Under the pieces are notes generated by a model, which searched no databases, was not told where the DNA came from, and was given only the letters and a program-made list of their open reading frames with translations. This document shows positions 26,343 to 34,952 of a stretch of DNA of 64,000 nucleotides, piece after piece (position 1 is the stretch's first letter; the number at the start of each line of letters is the position of its first letter). Where the stretch lies: assembly GCF_018343715.1 (NCBI RefSeq), contig NZ_JAGYPL010000002.1:1192675-1256674 (forward strand), given 5' to 3'. The DNA comes from Bacillus sp. FJAT-49711. Its GTDB lineage: Bacteria; Bacillota; Bacilli; Bacillales; Bacillaceae_C. Both the position numbers and the translations under genes were made by a program.

Positions 26343-27241
26343 TGATCGATTGCCAAAATTTAATGAAAATCTATAAGATCGATGATGATCATGAAGTCAT
26401 TGCTTTGCAAGGCCTTGATTTGAAAGTCGAGCAGGGCGAAATGATGGGCATTATCGGGAGCAGCGGCAGTGGTAAATCCACTTTGCTAAATATGCTTGGT
26501 GGCTTGGATCGTCCAACAGCAGGAAAGCTAATGGTAGGCGGTAAAGATTTGCTTCGTTTGTCTGATAAGGATTTAGTAAAATATAAACTCGAAACAGTCG
26601 GCTTCGTTTGGCAAAATAATGCCCGCAACTTAATTCCGTATTTAACTGCGGTTGAAAATGTTGAGTTGCCTATGCTCATTAAAGGACGCCATAAACGAGA
26701 ACGCGCTAAAGAATTGTTGGAAATGGTCGGAATGGGACACCGTTTAAATAGTAAACTGAATTCCCTATCCGGTGGAGAGCAGCAAAGGGTCGCCATCGCA
26801 ATCTCGCTTGCGAATGACCCTAGTTTAGTCCTAGCGGACGAACCGACGGGAAGTGTCGATGTAAAAACAGCGGATATTATCCTCGACGTATTGCGAAACT
26901 TAAACCGCGAACTTGGAGTCACGATCGTAATCGTTACCCATGATACGCAGCTTACAAGAAAAATGGACCGCGTCGTCGCCATTCGTGATGGAAAAACATC
27001 GAGTGAAATCTTACGTAAATCATTCTATTTGAATAATGACGACAACGAAAGCAGTAATGACGGTGAAGAGGAAGATACACACGTAGAATTAGCCGTTCTT
27101 GATAGTGCAAGAAGAATCCAAGTTCCCGAAAGCTATTTGGAAGCCATTGGTATTTCTGAAACGAATAAAGTACGAATGGAACTTGAAGACGGGAAAATTG
27201 TCATCGTCAATCCAAATGAAATAAAATCAAAAGTCGTATAA
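26342..27241 (+). CDS. ABC exporter ATPase with C-terminal AbrB-like domain (second of two)
   Basis: 299 residues; the ATG overlaps the permease stop codon by one base, so translation is coupled. The ATPase part has Walker A GSSGSGKS (39-46), Q-loop in FVWQNNARNLIPYLTAVENVELP, signature SGGEQQRVAIAISLAN, Walker B LVLADEPTGSVD and H-loop THD. After an acidic linker (DDNESSNDGEEEDTH, about 232-246) comes a tail of some 45 residues (LDSARRIQVPESYLEAIGISETNKVRMELEDGKIVIVNP) with the spacing of AbrB/SpoVT swapped-hairpin domains. Typical MacB-class ATPases end at about 230 residues, so the tail is an addition. Whether it dimerises, binds DNA or senses something is not known. Confidence 0.88.
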   Translation: MIDCQNLMKIYKIDDDHEVIALQGLDLKVEQGEMMGIIGSSGSGKSTLLNMLGGLDRPTAGKLMVGGKDLLRLSDKDLVKYKLETVGFVWQNNARNLIPYLTAVENVELPMLIKGRHKRERAKELLEMVGMGHRLNSKLNSLSGGEQQRVAIAISLANDPSLVLADEPTGSVDVKTADIILDVLRNLNRELGVTIVIVTHDTQLTRKMDRVVAIRDGKTSSEILRKSFYLNNDDNESSNDGEEEDTHVELAVLDSARRIQVPESYLEAIGISETNKVRMELEDGKIVIVNPNEIKSKVV

Positions 27242-27254
27242 AGCTTGTATGAAG

Positions 27255-27291
27255 CAGCCACCCTTTTTTGAAAATAGGGTGGCTGTTTTTT
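27255..27291 (+). terminator. Intrinsic terminator of exporter operon
   Basis: Perfect 10-bp stem CAGCCACCCT (27255-27264) / AGGGTGGCTG (27276-27285) followed by six T. Confidence 0.9.
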
Positions 27292-27628
27292 AAAAAAAGT
27301 TCTCTTCTAATAAAGCTTGGATTCGTACTTAAAAAGCGCTGATCCAAGATTACGTTCCGAATAAAGCTCAGATGCATACTAGCCCCAGACAGTCCAAAAT
27401 ATGGTAAGGGAATGAGTAGAAATTTATTAACTTATTCCTTTTTCATAAAAGGAAATCATTATAAACATAAAACTTTTTCCGGATGACATTTTGTCCATCA
27501 TAGTCGTTATACAGATAAAATTCTAGTTCGAAAGCTATATGTAGCCTTAATTCCTCTCCCTCATTTCAGCTGTCGAAAAGCCCGAATCATAAACCTCGAA
27601 ACCTTTACAATTATTTTAAAATCCTACT
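27292..27628. other. Intergenic stretch without a recognisable gene
   Basis: No convincing ORF. It holds an imperfect 21-bp direct repeat (27309-27329 and 27360-27380, 17 of 21 identical, period 51 bp) and a 7-bp inverted repeat CTTGGAT/ATCCAAG (27316-27322, 27342-27348) inside it. Nothing matched a riboswitch I know. Confidence 0.4.
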
Positions 27629-27657
27629 TTGACAATATATTTTCTAAGAAGTAGAAT
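27629..27657 (+). promoter_or_regulatory. Sigma-A promoter of epimerase/phosphorylase operon
   Basis: TTGACA (27629-27634, perfect), 17-bp spacer, TAGAAT (27652-27657). About 55 bp upstream of the epimerase start. Confidence 0.8.
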
Positions 27658-27667
27658 TAACTCATAA

Positions 27668-27682
27668 AGTTATCGATTAACT
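27668..27682. promoter_or_regulatory. Candidate LacI operator, mannan cluster site 1
   Basis: AGTTATCGATTAACT: arms AGTTA/TAACT around TCGAT, placed just after the -10 box and overlapping the expected start site. A near-identical 15-mer occurs at 33585-33599 upstream of the GH113 gene. Confidence 0.55.
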
Positions 27683-27711
27683 AATTCTCTTTTTTTGCTG
27701 GAGGAATAATG

Positions 27712-28887
27712 ATGAAGCAACTAAAAAATGAAGTGGCGATTGAATTAACAGAGCATATTCTCCCGTTTTGGCTAAGGCTGCTAGACCCTGAGTATGGCGG
27801 TATGTACGGACTCGTTGACTATGATTTGAATCTGGACAAAAATGCCGATAAGGGGGGCATTGTAACAGCTAGATTTCTTTGGACATTTTCGGCTGCGTAC
27901 CGAGAAACAGGCAGACAGGAGTATTTAGATGCCGCAACTATGCTATTCCGATTTTTAAAGGAAAAGGTGTACGATCATGAATTTGCGGGGCTTTATTGGC
28001 TCGTCGATTATAAGGGAAATCCGAAGGATGCGAGGAAGCACATATATACTCAATCTTTTGGGGTGTATTCATGCAGTGAATATTATTTAGCGTCTAAAGA
28101 CGAAGAGGCGATTGAACTGGCTAAAACCCTCTATTACCTTATAGAAGAAAACGGGTTTAACCGGGAAAATAATGCATACCGTGAAGAGTTTGATAGGGAA
28201 TGGAATGAACAGCCTAATCAAATGTTGAGTGACAATGAACTTTTAGCTGATATTACGATGAACACTCATATTCATGTTCTCGAAGCATATACGACTTTGT
28301 ATAAAGCGTGGCCTGCACCTGAACTGAAGGAAAGAATCGAAAATCTTCTCCACATTTTACACAAAAACATTTATCTTCAAGAATCTAAGTTTCTTGGAGT
28401 ATTTTTCGATAAAAGCTGGAATAATTTGATCGATTTAAAATCGTTTGGTCATGATATTGAAGCGAGTTGGCTCATTGATGAAGCAATCAAAACGATTGGC
28501 ATTCATCATCCAAAATATAATCAAATGGTGATTGATATTGCCTACAATATTGCAGATTGCGCGATTGAAGAAGATGGATCCCTTATTAATGAACAAGTGA
28601 ATGATGAGATTGATCGAACTCGCGTTTGGTGGGTCCAAGCCGAAGCAGCAGTGGGATTTTACAATGCGTATGAACGTACCGGTGATGAAAAATTTCTTAA
28701 GCTAGTAAATGGTTTATGGAATTACATTAAAAATAACATTATTGATCAACGTGAAAATGGTGAATGGTATTGGGCAGTAGATCCGGAAGGTATCCCGGAA
28801 ATAATGAATATTGTGGATCCATGGAAAGCTTCTTACCATAATAGCAGATTTTGTCTAGAATTTATGAAAAGGGTGACGGATAAATGA
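27712..28887 (+). CDS. Cellobiose 2-epimerase (AGE superfamily)
   Basis: 391-residue cytoplasmic (alpha/alpha)6-barrel epimerase. Members convert the reducing-end glucose of cellobiose, or mannose of beta-1,4-mannobiose, to its C2 epimer. Conserved elements include [16 protein letters not shown], the catalytic-His motifs [10 protein letters not shown] and [13 protein letters not shown], and [17 protein letters not shown] near the C-terminus. Start ATG 27712 has GGAGG at 27700-27704 at better spacing than the adjacent ATG 27709. The next gene, overlapping by four bases, is a GH130 phosphorylase; this pair is the known mannobiose route, with mannobiose epimerised to mannosyl-glucose and then phosphorolysed. 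Family and role well supported. Confidence 0.9.
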   Translation: MKQLKNEVAIELTEHILPFWLRLLDPEYGGMYGLVDYDLNLDKNADKGGIVTARFLWTFSAAYRETGRQEYLDAATMLFRFLKEKVYDHEFAGLYWLVDYKGNPKDARKHIYTQSFGVYSCSEYYLASKDEEAIELAKTLYYLIEENGFNRENNAYREEFDREWNEQPNQMLSDNELLADITMNTHIHVLEAYTTLYKAWPAPELKERIENLLHILHKNIYLQESKFLGVFFDKSWNNLIDLKSFGHDIEASWLIDEAIKTIGIHHPKYNQMVIDIAYNIADCAIEEDGSLINEQVNDEIDRTRVWWVQAEAAVGFYNAYERTGDEKFLKLVNGLWNYIKNNIIDQRENGEWYWAVDPEGIPEIMNIVDPWKASYHNSRFCLEFMKRVTDK

Positions 28888-30056
28888 TACATGAAAAATA
28901 CTTTACGTTATTGGAAAAACAAGAAAAGCTAATTACTAGGAAAAATGAAGTTAATGAAGATTTTTATAATGGCGTTTTTGATCGTTATCTTTACCCTGTC
29001 GTCACTCGCCATCACGTTCCACTTCACTGGAGATTTGATTTGAACAAGGAAACGAATCCTCATTTTATGGAACGTTTAGGCATTAATGCGACGTTAAATC
29101 CTGGAGCTATTTATTTTGAAGGGAAATATTATCTCGTCGTTCGAACAGAAGGCTATGATCGAAAATCGATTTTTGCCTTGGCTGAAAGTGATAATGGAGT
29201 AGATAATTATAGATTTATAGATACTCCACTCGTATGGGAAGATATCGATAAAGATGAAACGAATATGTACGATATGCGCCTTGTCCAGCATGAAGATGGT
29301 TGGATTTACGGAATTTATTGTTCTGAAAGCAAGGATCCTAACGCAGAACCATTCGATACGTCTAGTGCCGTGGCTCAAGCGGGTCTTGTTAGAACGAAAG
29401 ATTTGAAAAAGTGGGAGCGGCTTCCGAATATTGAAACACCTTCTCCACAACAACGAAATGTCGTACTTCATCCTGAATTCATCGAAGGAAAATACGCATT
29501 TTATACTCGTCCACAAGATGGTTTTATTTCGACTGGAACAGGTGGAGGAATTGCTTTTGGTTTATGTGATCATATTGAAAAGCCAGTCATTCACAACGAA
29601 ACAGTCATTGATGAGAGAAAATATCACACCGTATATGAAGCAAAGAATGGACAAGGTCCTGCACCGATTAAAACGGAAAAAGGCTGGATTCATATTGCAC
29701 ATGGAGTTCGGAATACAGCAGCCGGCCTTCGATATGTTTTATATGTTTTCGCGACAAGTTTAGAAGAACCTGCTAAAATAATAGCAAAACCAGGTGGTTA
29801 CTTTATTGCACCTTATGATGATGAACGGGTTGGGGATGTATCGAACGTTATTTTCTGTAATGCTGCTGTAGTAAATGAGAAAGATGAAGTGTATATTTAC
29901 TATGCTTCTAGTGATACTCGAATCCATGTAGCAGTGACAACTATAGAAAAACTGGTCGATTATACATTTAATACACCAGAAGATCAGTTCCGTTCGCTGG
30001 AAAATGCGGAATTGCGTAAAGATTTAATAGAAAAGAATAATGAGCTGCTCAAGTAG
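28884..30056 (+). CDS. GH130 4-O-beta-D-mannosyl-D-glucose phosphorylase
   Basis: 390-residue five-bladed beta-propeller enzyme of GH130 subfamily 1, which phosphorolyses mannosyl-glucose to mannose-1-phosphate and glucose. Typical features are [54 protein letters not shown] (catalytic Asp in YDMR), ARRV-like phosphate contacts in [44 protein letters not shown] and [11 protein letters not shown]. Length equals characterised enzymes. It overlaps the epimerase gene by ATGA, so the two are translationally coupled. Cytoplasmic. Mannose-1-phosphate would be turned to mannose-6-phosphate and enter glycolysis through ManA, encoded at 62675. Confidence 0.92.
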   Translation: MIHEKYFTLLEKQEKLITRKNEVNEDFYNGVFDRYLYPVVTRHHVPLHWRFDLNKETNPHFMERLGINATLNPGAIYFEGKYYLVVRTEGYDRKSIFALAESDNGVDNYRFIDTPLVWEDIDKDETNMYDMRLVQHEDGWIYGIYCSESKDPNAEPFDTSSAVAQAGLVRTKDLKKWERLPNIETPSPQQRNVVLHPEFIEGKYAFYTRPQDGFISTGTGGGIAFGLCDHIEKPVIHNETVIDERKYHTVYEAKNGQGPAPIKTEKGWIHIAHGVRNTAAGLRYVLYVFATSLEEPAKIIAKPGGYFIAPYDDERVGDVSNVIFCNAAVVNEKDEVYIYYASSDTRIHVAVTTIEKLVDYTFNTPEDQFRSLENAELRKDLIEKNNELLK

Positions 30057-30101
30057 TTTAAATAAAACATAAACTACGCGCTGGGCATGTGAGGGATGTC
30101 A

Positions 30102-31115
30102 ATGAAAAGTAATGTAACAATGAGAGATATCGCTGAAAAAATTGGAGTCAGCAGCGTGACCGTTTCAAAAGCGCTTAATGACAAAGAAGGCGTCAGCGAC
30201 GAATTAAAGGAAAAAATTAAACAGTTGGCTGAAAAAATGGGGTATCGCTTCAACACAGCAGCGAGATCGATGAAGGATGGGTTGTCATTCAATATTGGGG
30301 TCATTATTCCTGAACGATTTACAGGCTTGAATCAATCTTTTTATTTGAATTTCTACCAATCCATCTCGAAGGTTTTAGAGGAGCAAGGATACTATGGCAT
30401 TCTCCATATTTTACGGACCGAGGATGAGAATGAATTGGAGCTCCCTAGAATTTACTTAGAGCAAAAGGTTGATGGCTTTATCATTCTTGGGCAGATCAAA
30501 AAACCGTATATAAAAAAACTGCAAACAGTAGAGCATCCGACCGTTTTCATGGATTTTTATGAAGATGAAACAGACATTGATGCCGTTATTACTGATAATT
30601 TTTACGGTGCTTACGATATTACAAACTATTTGATTCGGAATGGCCACAAAAAAATTGCCTACGTTGGCAATATTTATTCTACAAGCAGCATTCAAGATCG
30701 ATTTCTTGGATACTACAAATCTTTGCTTGAACATCAAATACAATTGAATGATGATTATATATTAAGTGATCGCAATGAGCATGGAACGTATATTGATATC
30801 GAACTTCCCGATGATCTTCCTACCGCATTCGTATGCAATTGCGATCAAGTCGCCCATAATTTAATCGCTAAATTAAAGGATTTAGGCTATCAAGTCCCGA
30901 ATGACTTTTCCGTTGTTGGATTTGATAATGATATTTATGCGACCATCACGGAACCTAGTCTTACGACTGTAGAAGTGAATATCGAAGAAATGTCTCGGAC
31001 AGCAGTCGGTTTTATTCATGAAAAAATCCGTGATAAAGATAAAAGTCATGGCAGGGTACAAATTAAAGGAAATATCGTTTATAGGGATTCAGTGAAAAAT
31101 ATAAAGGGAAATTAA
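30102..31115 (+). CDS. LacI-family regulator of the mannan cluster
   Basis: 337-residue LacI/GalR repressor. HTH at residues 6-30 (VTMRDIAEKIGVSSVTVSKALNDKEG), hinge YRFNTAARSMKDGL, effector-binding domain with IGVIIPERF, GYYGILHILRTEDENE, FICNCDQVAHNLIAKLK-type segments and SVVGFDNDIYATITEPSLTTVEV. ATG 30102 preferred over ATG 30096 because GAGGG at 30091-30095 abuts the latter. It follows the GH130 gene by 45 bp on the same strand and probably autoregulates with it. The 15-mer AGTTAWCGATTAAST found before both the epimerase and GH113 genes is its most likely operator. Confidence 0.92.
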   Translation: MKSNVTMRDIAEKIGVSSVTVSKALNDKEGVSDELKEKIKQLAEKMGYRFNTAARSMKDGLSFNIGVIIPERFTGLNQSFYLNFYQSISKVLEEQGYYGILHILRTEDENELELPRIYLEQKVDGFIILGQIKKPYIKKLQTVEHPTVFMDFYEDETDIDAVITDNFYGAYDITNYLIRNGHKKIAYVGNIYSTSSIQDRFLGYYKSLLEHQIQLNDDYILSDRNEHGTYIDIELPDDLPTAFVCNCDQVAHNLIAKLKDLGYQVPNDFSVVGFDNDIYATITEPSLTTVEVNIEEMSRTAVGFIHEKIRDKDKSHGRVQIKGNIVYRDSVKNIKGN

Positions 31116-31117
31116 TT

Positions 31118-31167
31118 AAGGGCTGCCCAAAGTCGTAGTAATGACTTGGGAAGCCCTTCTTTTTTTA
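31118..31167 (+). terminator. Intrinsic terminator after LacI gene
   Basis: Long stem AAGGGCT-CCCAA-GTC / GAC-TTGGG-AGCCCTT with two single-base bulges, then an eight-T run. A TTTAC microsatellite (four copies, 31164-31183) follows. The remaining 130 bp up to the GH36 stop has repeat-like fragments but no gene. Confidence 0.85.
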
Positions 31168-31312
31168 CTTTACTTTACTTTACTCTATTAACTTGGACAG
31201 TGATTTCCGCTGGCAGTATCCCACTACAATCAACAATGTGGCTTTTTCGAGGGGAAAAGTGCCCGGAAATTCCCAGTTGCTTTATTTAAGGACTTTTCGG
31301 ACAGCCTATTGA

Positions 31313-33478
31313 TTATTGAGCGCTTAATTTAATCCACGTGCTCGCATAATCCCCATGCAGCTTTGGTAAATAAAGGCCTGCTGCAAGAAGCTGATCCCCA
31401 CCATATACAACATTATCATGGTTAGAAAGATAGTTGAAATCAGGATTCAAACCTTTAAGAACGAGACGCTTGCTTAGCATATGAGGTTCAGCCAATACTT
31501 TAAAATAAAAAATCAATGCTTCACGCTTATCCTCGGAAACAAACATCCACGCCGCTTCATTTCCGTTAAATGGGTTCTTTAATCGGTAAAAGTCTCCTGT
31601 TTGTACGAGGGGGCGAATTTCTTTATAAAGCGCAACCTGCTTTTTAGCGATTTCTTTTTCTTCATCCGTAAATGTGCGTAAATCCATTTCATATCCAAAG
31701 TTTCCAGACATTGCAACATCCCCGCGTGTTGTGAGTGGAGCCATTCTGCCGACTTGATGATTAGGCACGGATGAAACATGAGCACCGATTGAACTAATTG
31801 GATACACAAGGCTAGTCCCATACTGAATTCTTAAGCGTTCGATTGCATCTGTCGTATCACTTGTCCACGTTTGCGGCATATAGTAAAGCATGCCTGGATC
31901 GAAACGACCGCCGCCGCTTGAACAGCTTTCAAATAAAATATGTGGGAATTTTGTTGTGATCCGTTCAAGTAAATCATACAATCCTAGCACATAACGATGC
32001 GCAATTTCCGTTTGGCGATCTGCAGGCCAGCCTACCGAACCGATTTCCGTTAAATATCTATTCATATCCCATTTAATATAGGAAATCGGAACCTGTGTGA
32101 AAATATCACTCAACGCATTAAAAATATAATCTCGCACTTCTTCGCGGGAAAAATCAAGTACGCTTTGTGTCCGTTGCAAGCTTCTTCGTCTTCCTTCTAC
32201 ATGAATACACCAATCTGGATGTCTTCTATACAGTTCACTTTCTGGGGAAACCATCTCAGGTTCAACCCATAGTCCAAATTGCAATCCTGTTGCTTTCACG
32301 CGTTCGGCTAAATCTTCAAGACCATTCGGAAGTTTCCTGCGATCTTCATACCAATCGCCAAGTGAAGTCGTATCGTCGTCTCTTTTACCAAACCAACCAT
32401 CATCTAAGACGAACAATTCAATTCCGAGTTCAGCCCCTGCCTTTGCGATTGATTCAATTTTATCTGCATCAAAATTAAAATAAGTTGCTTCCCAATTATT
32501 GACGAGAATTGGACGTTCTGTGTCGCGAAACTCTCCTCTTGCAAGACGAGTTCGGTACAGCTTATGATACGTCCTAGACATTCCTCCAATTCCGTCTCCA
32601 GAATAAACCATCACTGCTTCAGGCGTTTGAAAGCTTTCTCCAGGATTAAGGGTCCAGCCAAAATCGAATGGATTTATTCCAATTGACACTCTCGTATTAA
32701 ATAATTGATCCACTTCGGCCTCTGCTAGGAAACTTCCACTATATACTAAGCTAAAACCATACACATCTCCATGATCTTCATCTGTTTCCGGGCGCATAAT
32801 CGCTACAAATGGATTGTGCTGATGACTGCTGACTCCTCGTTTACTATCGATAGCAGTATGGCCAGGCAGCAAAGCTCTTCTGCGAACTTGCGCCTCTCTT
32901 GCCCATGCCCCCGAAAGATACATAATGTCATATTCGGAATCGTGAAAATCAACAGAAGCACTAAGCGCACGCCATATTTCAAGCGGTTCTTTACCGTTAT
33001 GGACAAACCTTACTGACCTGGCAATGGCGTTATGATCAGCAAAAATTGTATAGCTTAAATAAACAATCAATCCGCTGTATTCATCATGCAATTCAAGCAC
33101 AAGTGTTTCTGCCTCGCCGTCATCCTCTACATATATCGCTGGCAGCCCATCTAGCTTCGGTTTGCCTATATTGATTGTATGATTTTTATATACAAGTTCT
33201 GTAACTCTACTGCCATCTCCGAGCTGGACTTGATACGCTGGGCTTCTAAAGTCACCCGTTCCATATTGAGGATATTCCTGTGGGAGCCCGTCCAGTGGAA
33301 GACTATTATGTGTATCTTTCCATCGTGGTGCTAAGAATTGTTCTAAACTTGGGTCATTACGTAACTTTTTACCCCAGTATGCATGGGCAGGAGTGCCGTT
33401 TACAATTTGAATAATATAGCTCATATCTTTTGATTGAAGGTGGAAAATGCTTGATTCACGATCGTAATGTATTGCCAT
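31313..33478 (-). CDS. GH36 alpha-galactosidase
   Basis: 721-residue cytoplasmic alpha-galactosidase. An N-terminal beta-supersandwich (about 1-320) precedes the TIM barrel: FVLDDGWFGKRDDD (about 370), WVEPEMVSPES, nucleophile Asp in YIKWDMNRYL (about 478), FESCSSGGGRFDPG and acid/base Asp in WTSDTTDAIERL (about 546-557), the same layout and length as Geobacillus AgaA/AgaB. It removes alpha-1,6-galactose side chains from galactomannan oligosaccharides or raffinose sugars. Start ATG at 33478 has AAAGGAGC upstream; a longer frame to 33544 crosses a palindromic operator and is rejected. Divergent from the GH113 mannanase gene and convergent with the LacI gene. Confidence 0.93.
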   Translation of the reverse strand: MAIHYDRESSIFHLQSKDMSYIIQIVNGTPAHAYWGKKLRNDPSLEQFLAPRWKDTHNSLPLDGLPQEYPQYGTGDFRSPAYQVQLGDGSRVTELVYKNHTINIGKPKLDGLPAIYVEDDGEAETLVLELHDEYSGLIVYLSYTIFADHNAIARSVRFVHNGKEPLEIWRALSASVDFHDSEYDIMYLSGAWAREAQVRRRALLPGHTAIDSKRGVSSHQHNPFVAIMRPETDEDHGDVYGFSLVYSGSFLAEAEVDQLFNTRVSIGINPFDFGWTLNPGESFQTPEAVMVYSGDGIGGMSRTYHKLYRTRLARGEFRDTERPILVNNWEATYFNFDADKIESIAKAGAELGIELFVLDDGWFGKRDDDTTSLGDWYEDRRKLPNGLEDLAERVKATGLQFGLWVEPEMVSPESELYRRHPDWCIHVEGRRRSLQRTQSVLDFSREEVRDYIFNALSDIFTQVPISYIKWDMNRYLTEIGSVGWPADRQTEIAHRYVLGLYDLLERITTKFPHILFESCSSGGGRFDPGMLYYMPQTWTSDTTDAIERLRIQYGTSLVYPISSIGAHVSSVPNHQVGRMAPLTTRGDVAMSGNFGYEMDLRTFTDEEKEIAKKQVALYKEIRPLVQTGDFYRLKNPFNGNEAAWMFVSEDKREALIFYFKVLAEPHMLSKRLVLKGLNPDFNYLSNHDNVVYGGDQLLAAGLYLPKLHGDYASTWIKLSAQ

Positions 33479-33516
33479 TTTGCTGCTCCTTTTTGTATGT
33501 GTTTTTTCAACATGTA

Positions 33517-33538
33517 TTAGTATGTGTAAACATACTAA
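33517..33538. promoter_or_regulatory. Palindromic operator candidate upstream of GH36 gene
   Basis: Perfect 9-bp arms TTAGTATGT / ACATACTAA separated by GTAA, ending 39 bp upstream of the GH36 start codon. Regulator unknown; differs from the LacI motif at 33585. Confidence 0.5.
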
Positions 33539-33584
33539 AGTCATGATTTTAAATACTTATTTGCTATAAAAATTAATTGCCTAA

Positions 33585-33599
33585 AGTTAACGATTAAGT
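33585..33599. promoter_or_regulatory. Candidate LacI operator, mannan cluster site 2
   Basis: AGTTAACGATTAAGT differs from the site at 27668-27682 at two of 15 positions. A TATAAT at 33612-33617 follows, so the site would cover the -35 region of the GH113 promoter. Confidence 0.5.
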
Positions 33600-33682
33600 T
33601 ATCATTTATTATATAATATGTTGATTTTTTTCAAAAGCAAAAAGGGAAATGTAAAATAAAAAAATGAGGAAGGAGGAAAAAA

Positions 33683-34645
33683 ATGCAGGAATTATTTGTG
33701 AAAGGAATGACGTATGGATGGAATTCTTCCAGAGGTGCGTATCGGACGCCTGGGGCTGTAGAGTCTATGAAAAAGTTAAAAGAAACAGGCAGTGAGTGGA
33801 TTGCCTTGTCCTTTTATACATATCAAAACACTATTTTCTCGACCGATATTCCTTTTGATTACGGTTTCACCATGACCGACAGTGATATCATGTTTGCAGT
33901 GAAAAGAGCTAAAGAGCTTGGTTTGATAGTTTGTTTAAAGCCTGTAGTCAACTCCAAAGATGGATTATGGAGAGCAAGAATAGGTTTTCCAGAAGATGCA
34001 TATGATTATTGGGCGCAGTGGTTTGAGTCATATACGAACTTTTTGCTTCATTATGCGGAATTAGCAGAAGATCTCGAATGTGAAATGTTTTGTATTGGCT
34101 GTGAAATGATAGGAACAGAAGCGCAGACAGAGCATTGGGTCAAGATGATTGAAAAGGTCAGGAAGGTCTACACTGGACCAATAATCTACAATGCAAACCA
34201 TGGCAAGGAAGACGGGATAGAGTGGTTTGATCAAGTTGATATTATTGGGACAAGCGCCTATTATCCAGTTGCTGAAAAGCCTAATGACTGCGAAGAAACG
34301 ATGTTGAAAAATTGGGAGAAAGTAAAAGAAAGAATTGAAAATCTCCACAAGAAGTTTAATAAGCCGATTTTATTTATGGAAATTGGCTGTAGAAGTGCTG
34401 AAGGCTGTGCAATGATGCCATGGGATTTTGAACATCGCGACCTGCCATTCAACGAGGAAGAACAAGCTAATTTTTACAGTTCCGTCATGAAAACGTTTTG
34501 GGATGAGCCGTGGTTTGCCGGATTTTTCTGGTGGGATTGGAGTACAGAACTTTACCCACTTGAAGAAGCAAAAAGCAATCGAGGCTTTGATATTTACGGC
34601 AAAAAAGCAGAAGAAGTTTTAAGAGATTGGTATAGTAATAAATAA
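33683..34645 (+). CDS. GH113 endo-beta-1,4-mannanase-like glycosidase
   Basis: 320-residue TIM-barrel enzyme without signal peptide, like the Alicyclobacillus GH113 mannanase ManA. Motifs: FVKGMTYGWNSSRGAYRTPGA near the N-terminus, acid/base Glu in FCIGCEMIGTE (about residue 139), nucleophile Glu in PILFMEIGCRS (about 231), and AGFFWWDWSTELYP near 283. As an intracellular enzyme it would shorten imported beta-1,4-manno-oligosaccharides to mannobiose and mannose, feeding the epimerase/phosphorylase pair and the GH2 beta-mannosidase. AAGGAGG precedes ATG 33683. First gene of the rightward half of the mannan cluster. Good agreement with family length. Confidence 0.88.
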   Translation: MQELFVKGMTYGWNSSRGAYRTPGAVESMKKLKETGSEWIALSFYTYQNTIFSTDIPFDYGFTMTDSDIMFAVKRAKELGLIVCLKPVVNSKDGLWRARIGFPEDAYDYWAQWFESYTNFLLHYAELAEDLECEMFCIGCEMIGTEAQTEHWVKMIEKVRKVYTGPIIYNANHGKEDGIEWFDQVDIIGTSAYYPVAEKPNDCEETMLKNWEKVKERIENLHKKFNKPILFMEIGCRSAEGCAMMPWDFEHRDLPFNEEEQANFYSSVMKTFWDEPWFAGFFWWDWSTELYPLEEAKSNRGFDIYGKKAEEVLRDWYSNK

Positions 34646-34745
34646 AGAAACTATCGGAATTTCGAGACATAAATTTGCTGAATTTTCAAGAGCTCTGGTA
34701 ATTGAGTTTTATTGTAAATATTGTTGTTTACTAAGATTGTGCATG

Positions 34746-34806
34746 GTTGATTTCCGCTCCAGTTGCTCGCGCTCCCGGAAAGCGTCCGTCTGGAACGGAA
34801 ATCAAC
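34746..34806. repeat. 61-bp palindromic mini-repeat
   Basis: Ends GTTGATTTCCGCTCCAG (34746-34762) and CTGGAACGGAAATCAAC (34790-34806) are complementary at 16 of 17 positions; the inner part contains CGCT/AGCG. The ends resemble a palindromic intergenic element common in Bacillaceae (TTGATTTCCGCTCCAG type). The 307-bp gap it lies in, 34646-34952, otherwise has no gene. Confidence 0.65.
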
Positions 34807-34952
34807 GGTAATAGACTCATACGTTATTATTTCTTATTATCTTGTTCAATATTGATTTTGCAATCCATTTTAAAAATGAACAAATTAAATATAATAGGAG
34901 AAAAAAGAGTCGGTGAATGCCGAGAGTCTACATAAAAGTCAGGAGGAAGACT

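Noticed and set aside
26389..26982. Long open frame on the minus strand (197 codons)
   Set aside because: It lies entirely opposite the second exporter ATPase gene, has no RBS, and its protein shows no family resemblance.
27292..27711. Possible riboswitch in the gap before the epimerase gene
   Set aside because: The promoter at 27629-27657 leaves a leader of only about 50 bases, so the upstream structures are not in that transcript.
31164..31183. TTTAC microsatellite (four units)
   Set aside because: Directly after a terminator T tract with no gene or promoter to phase; too short to call a contingency locus.
34488..34501. cre-like TGAAAACGTTTTGG
   Set aside because: Inside the GH113 coding sequence and mismatched at the right end; chance is likely.
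34747..34935. 62-codon ORF between GH113 and esterase genes
   Set aside because: Its first third is the palindromic mini-repeat and there is no RBS.
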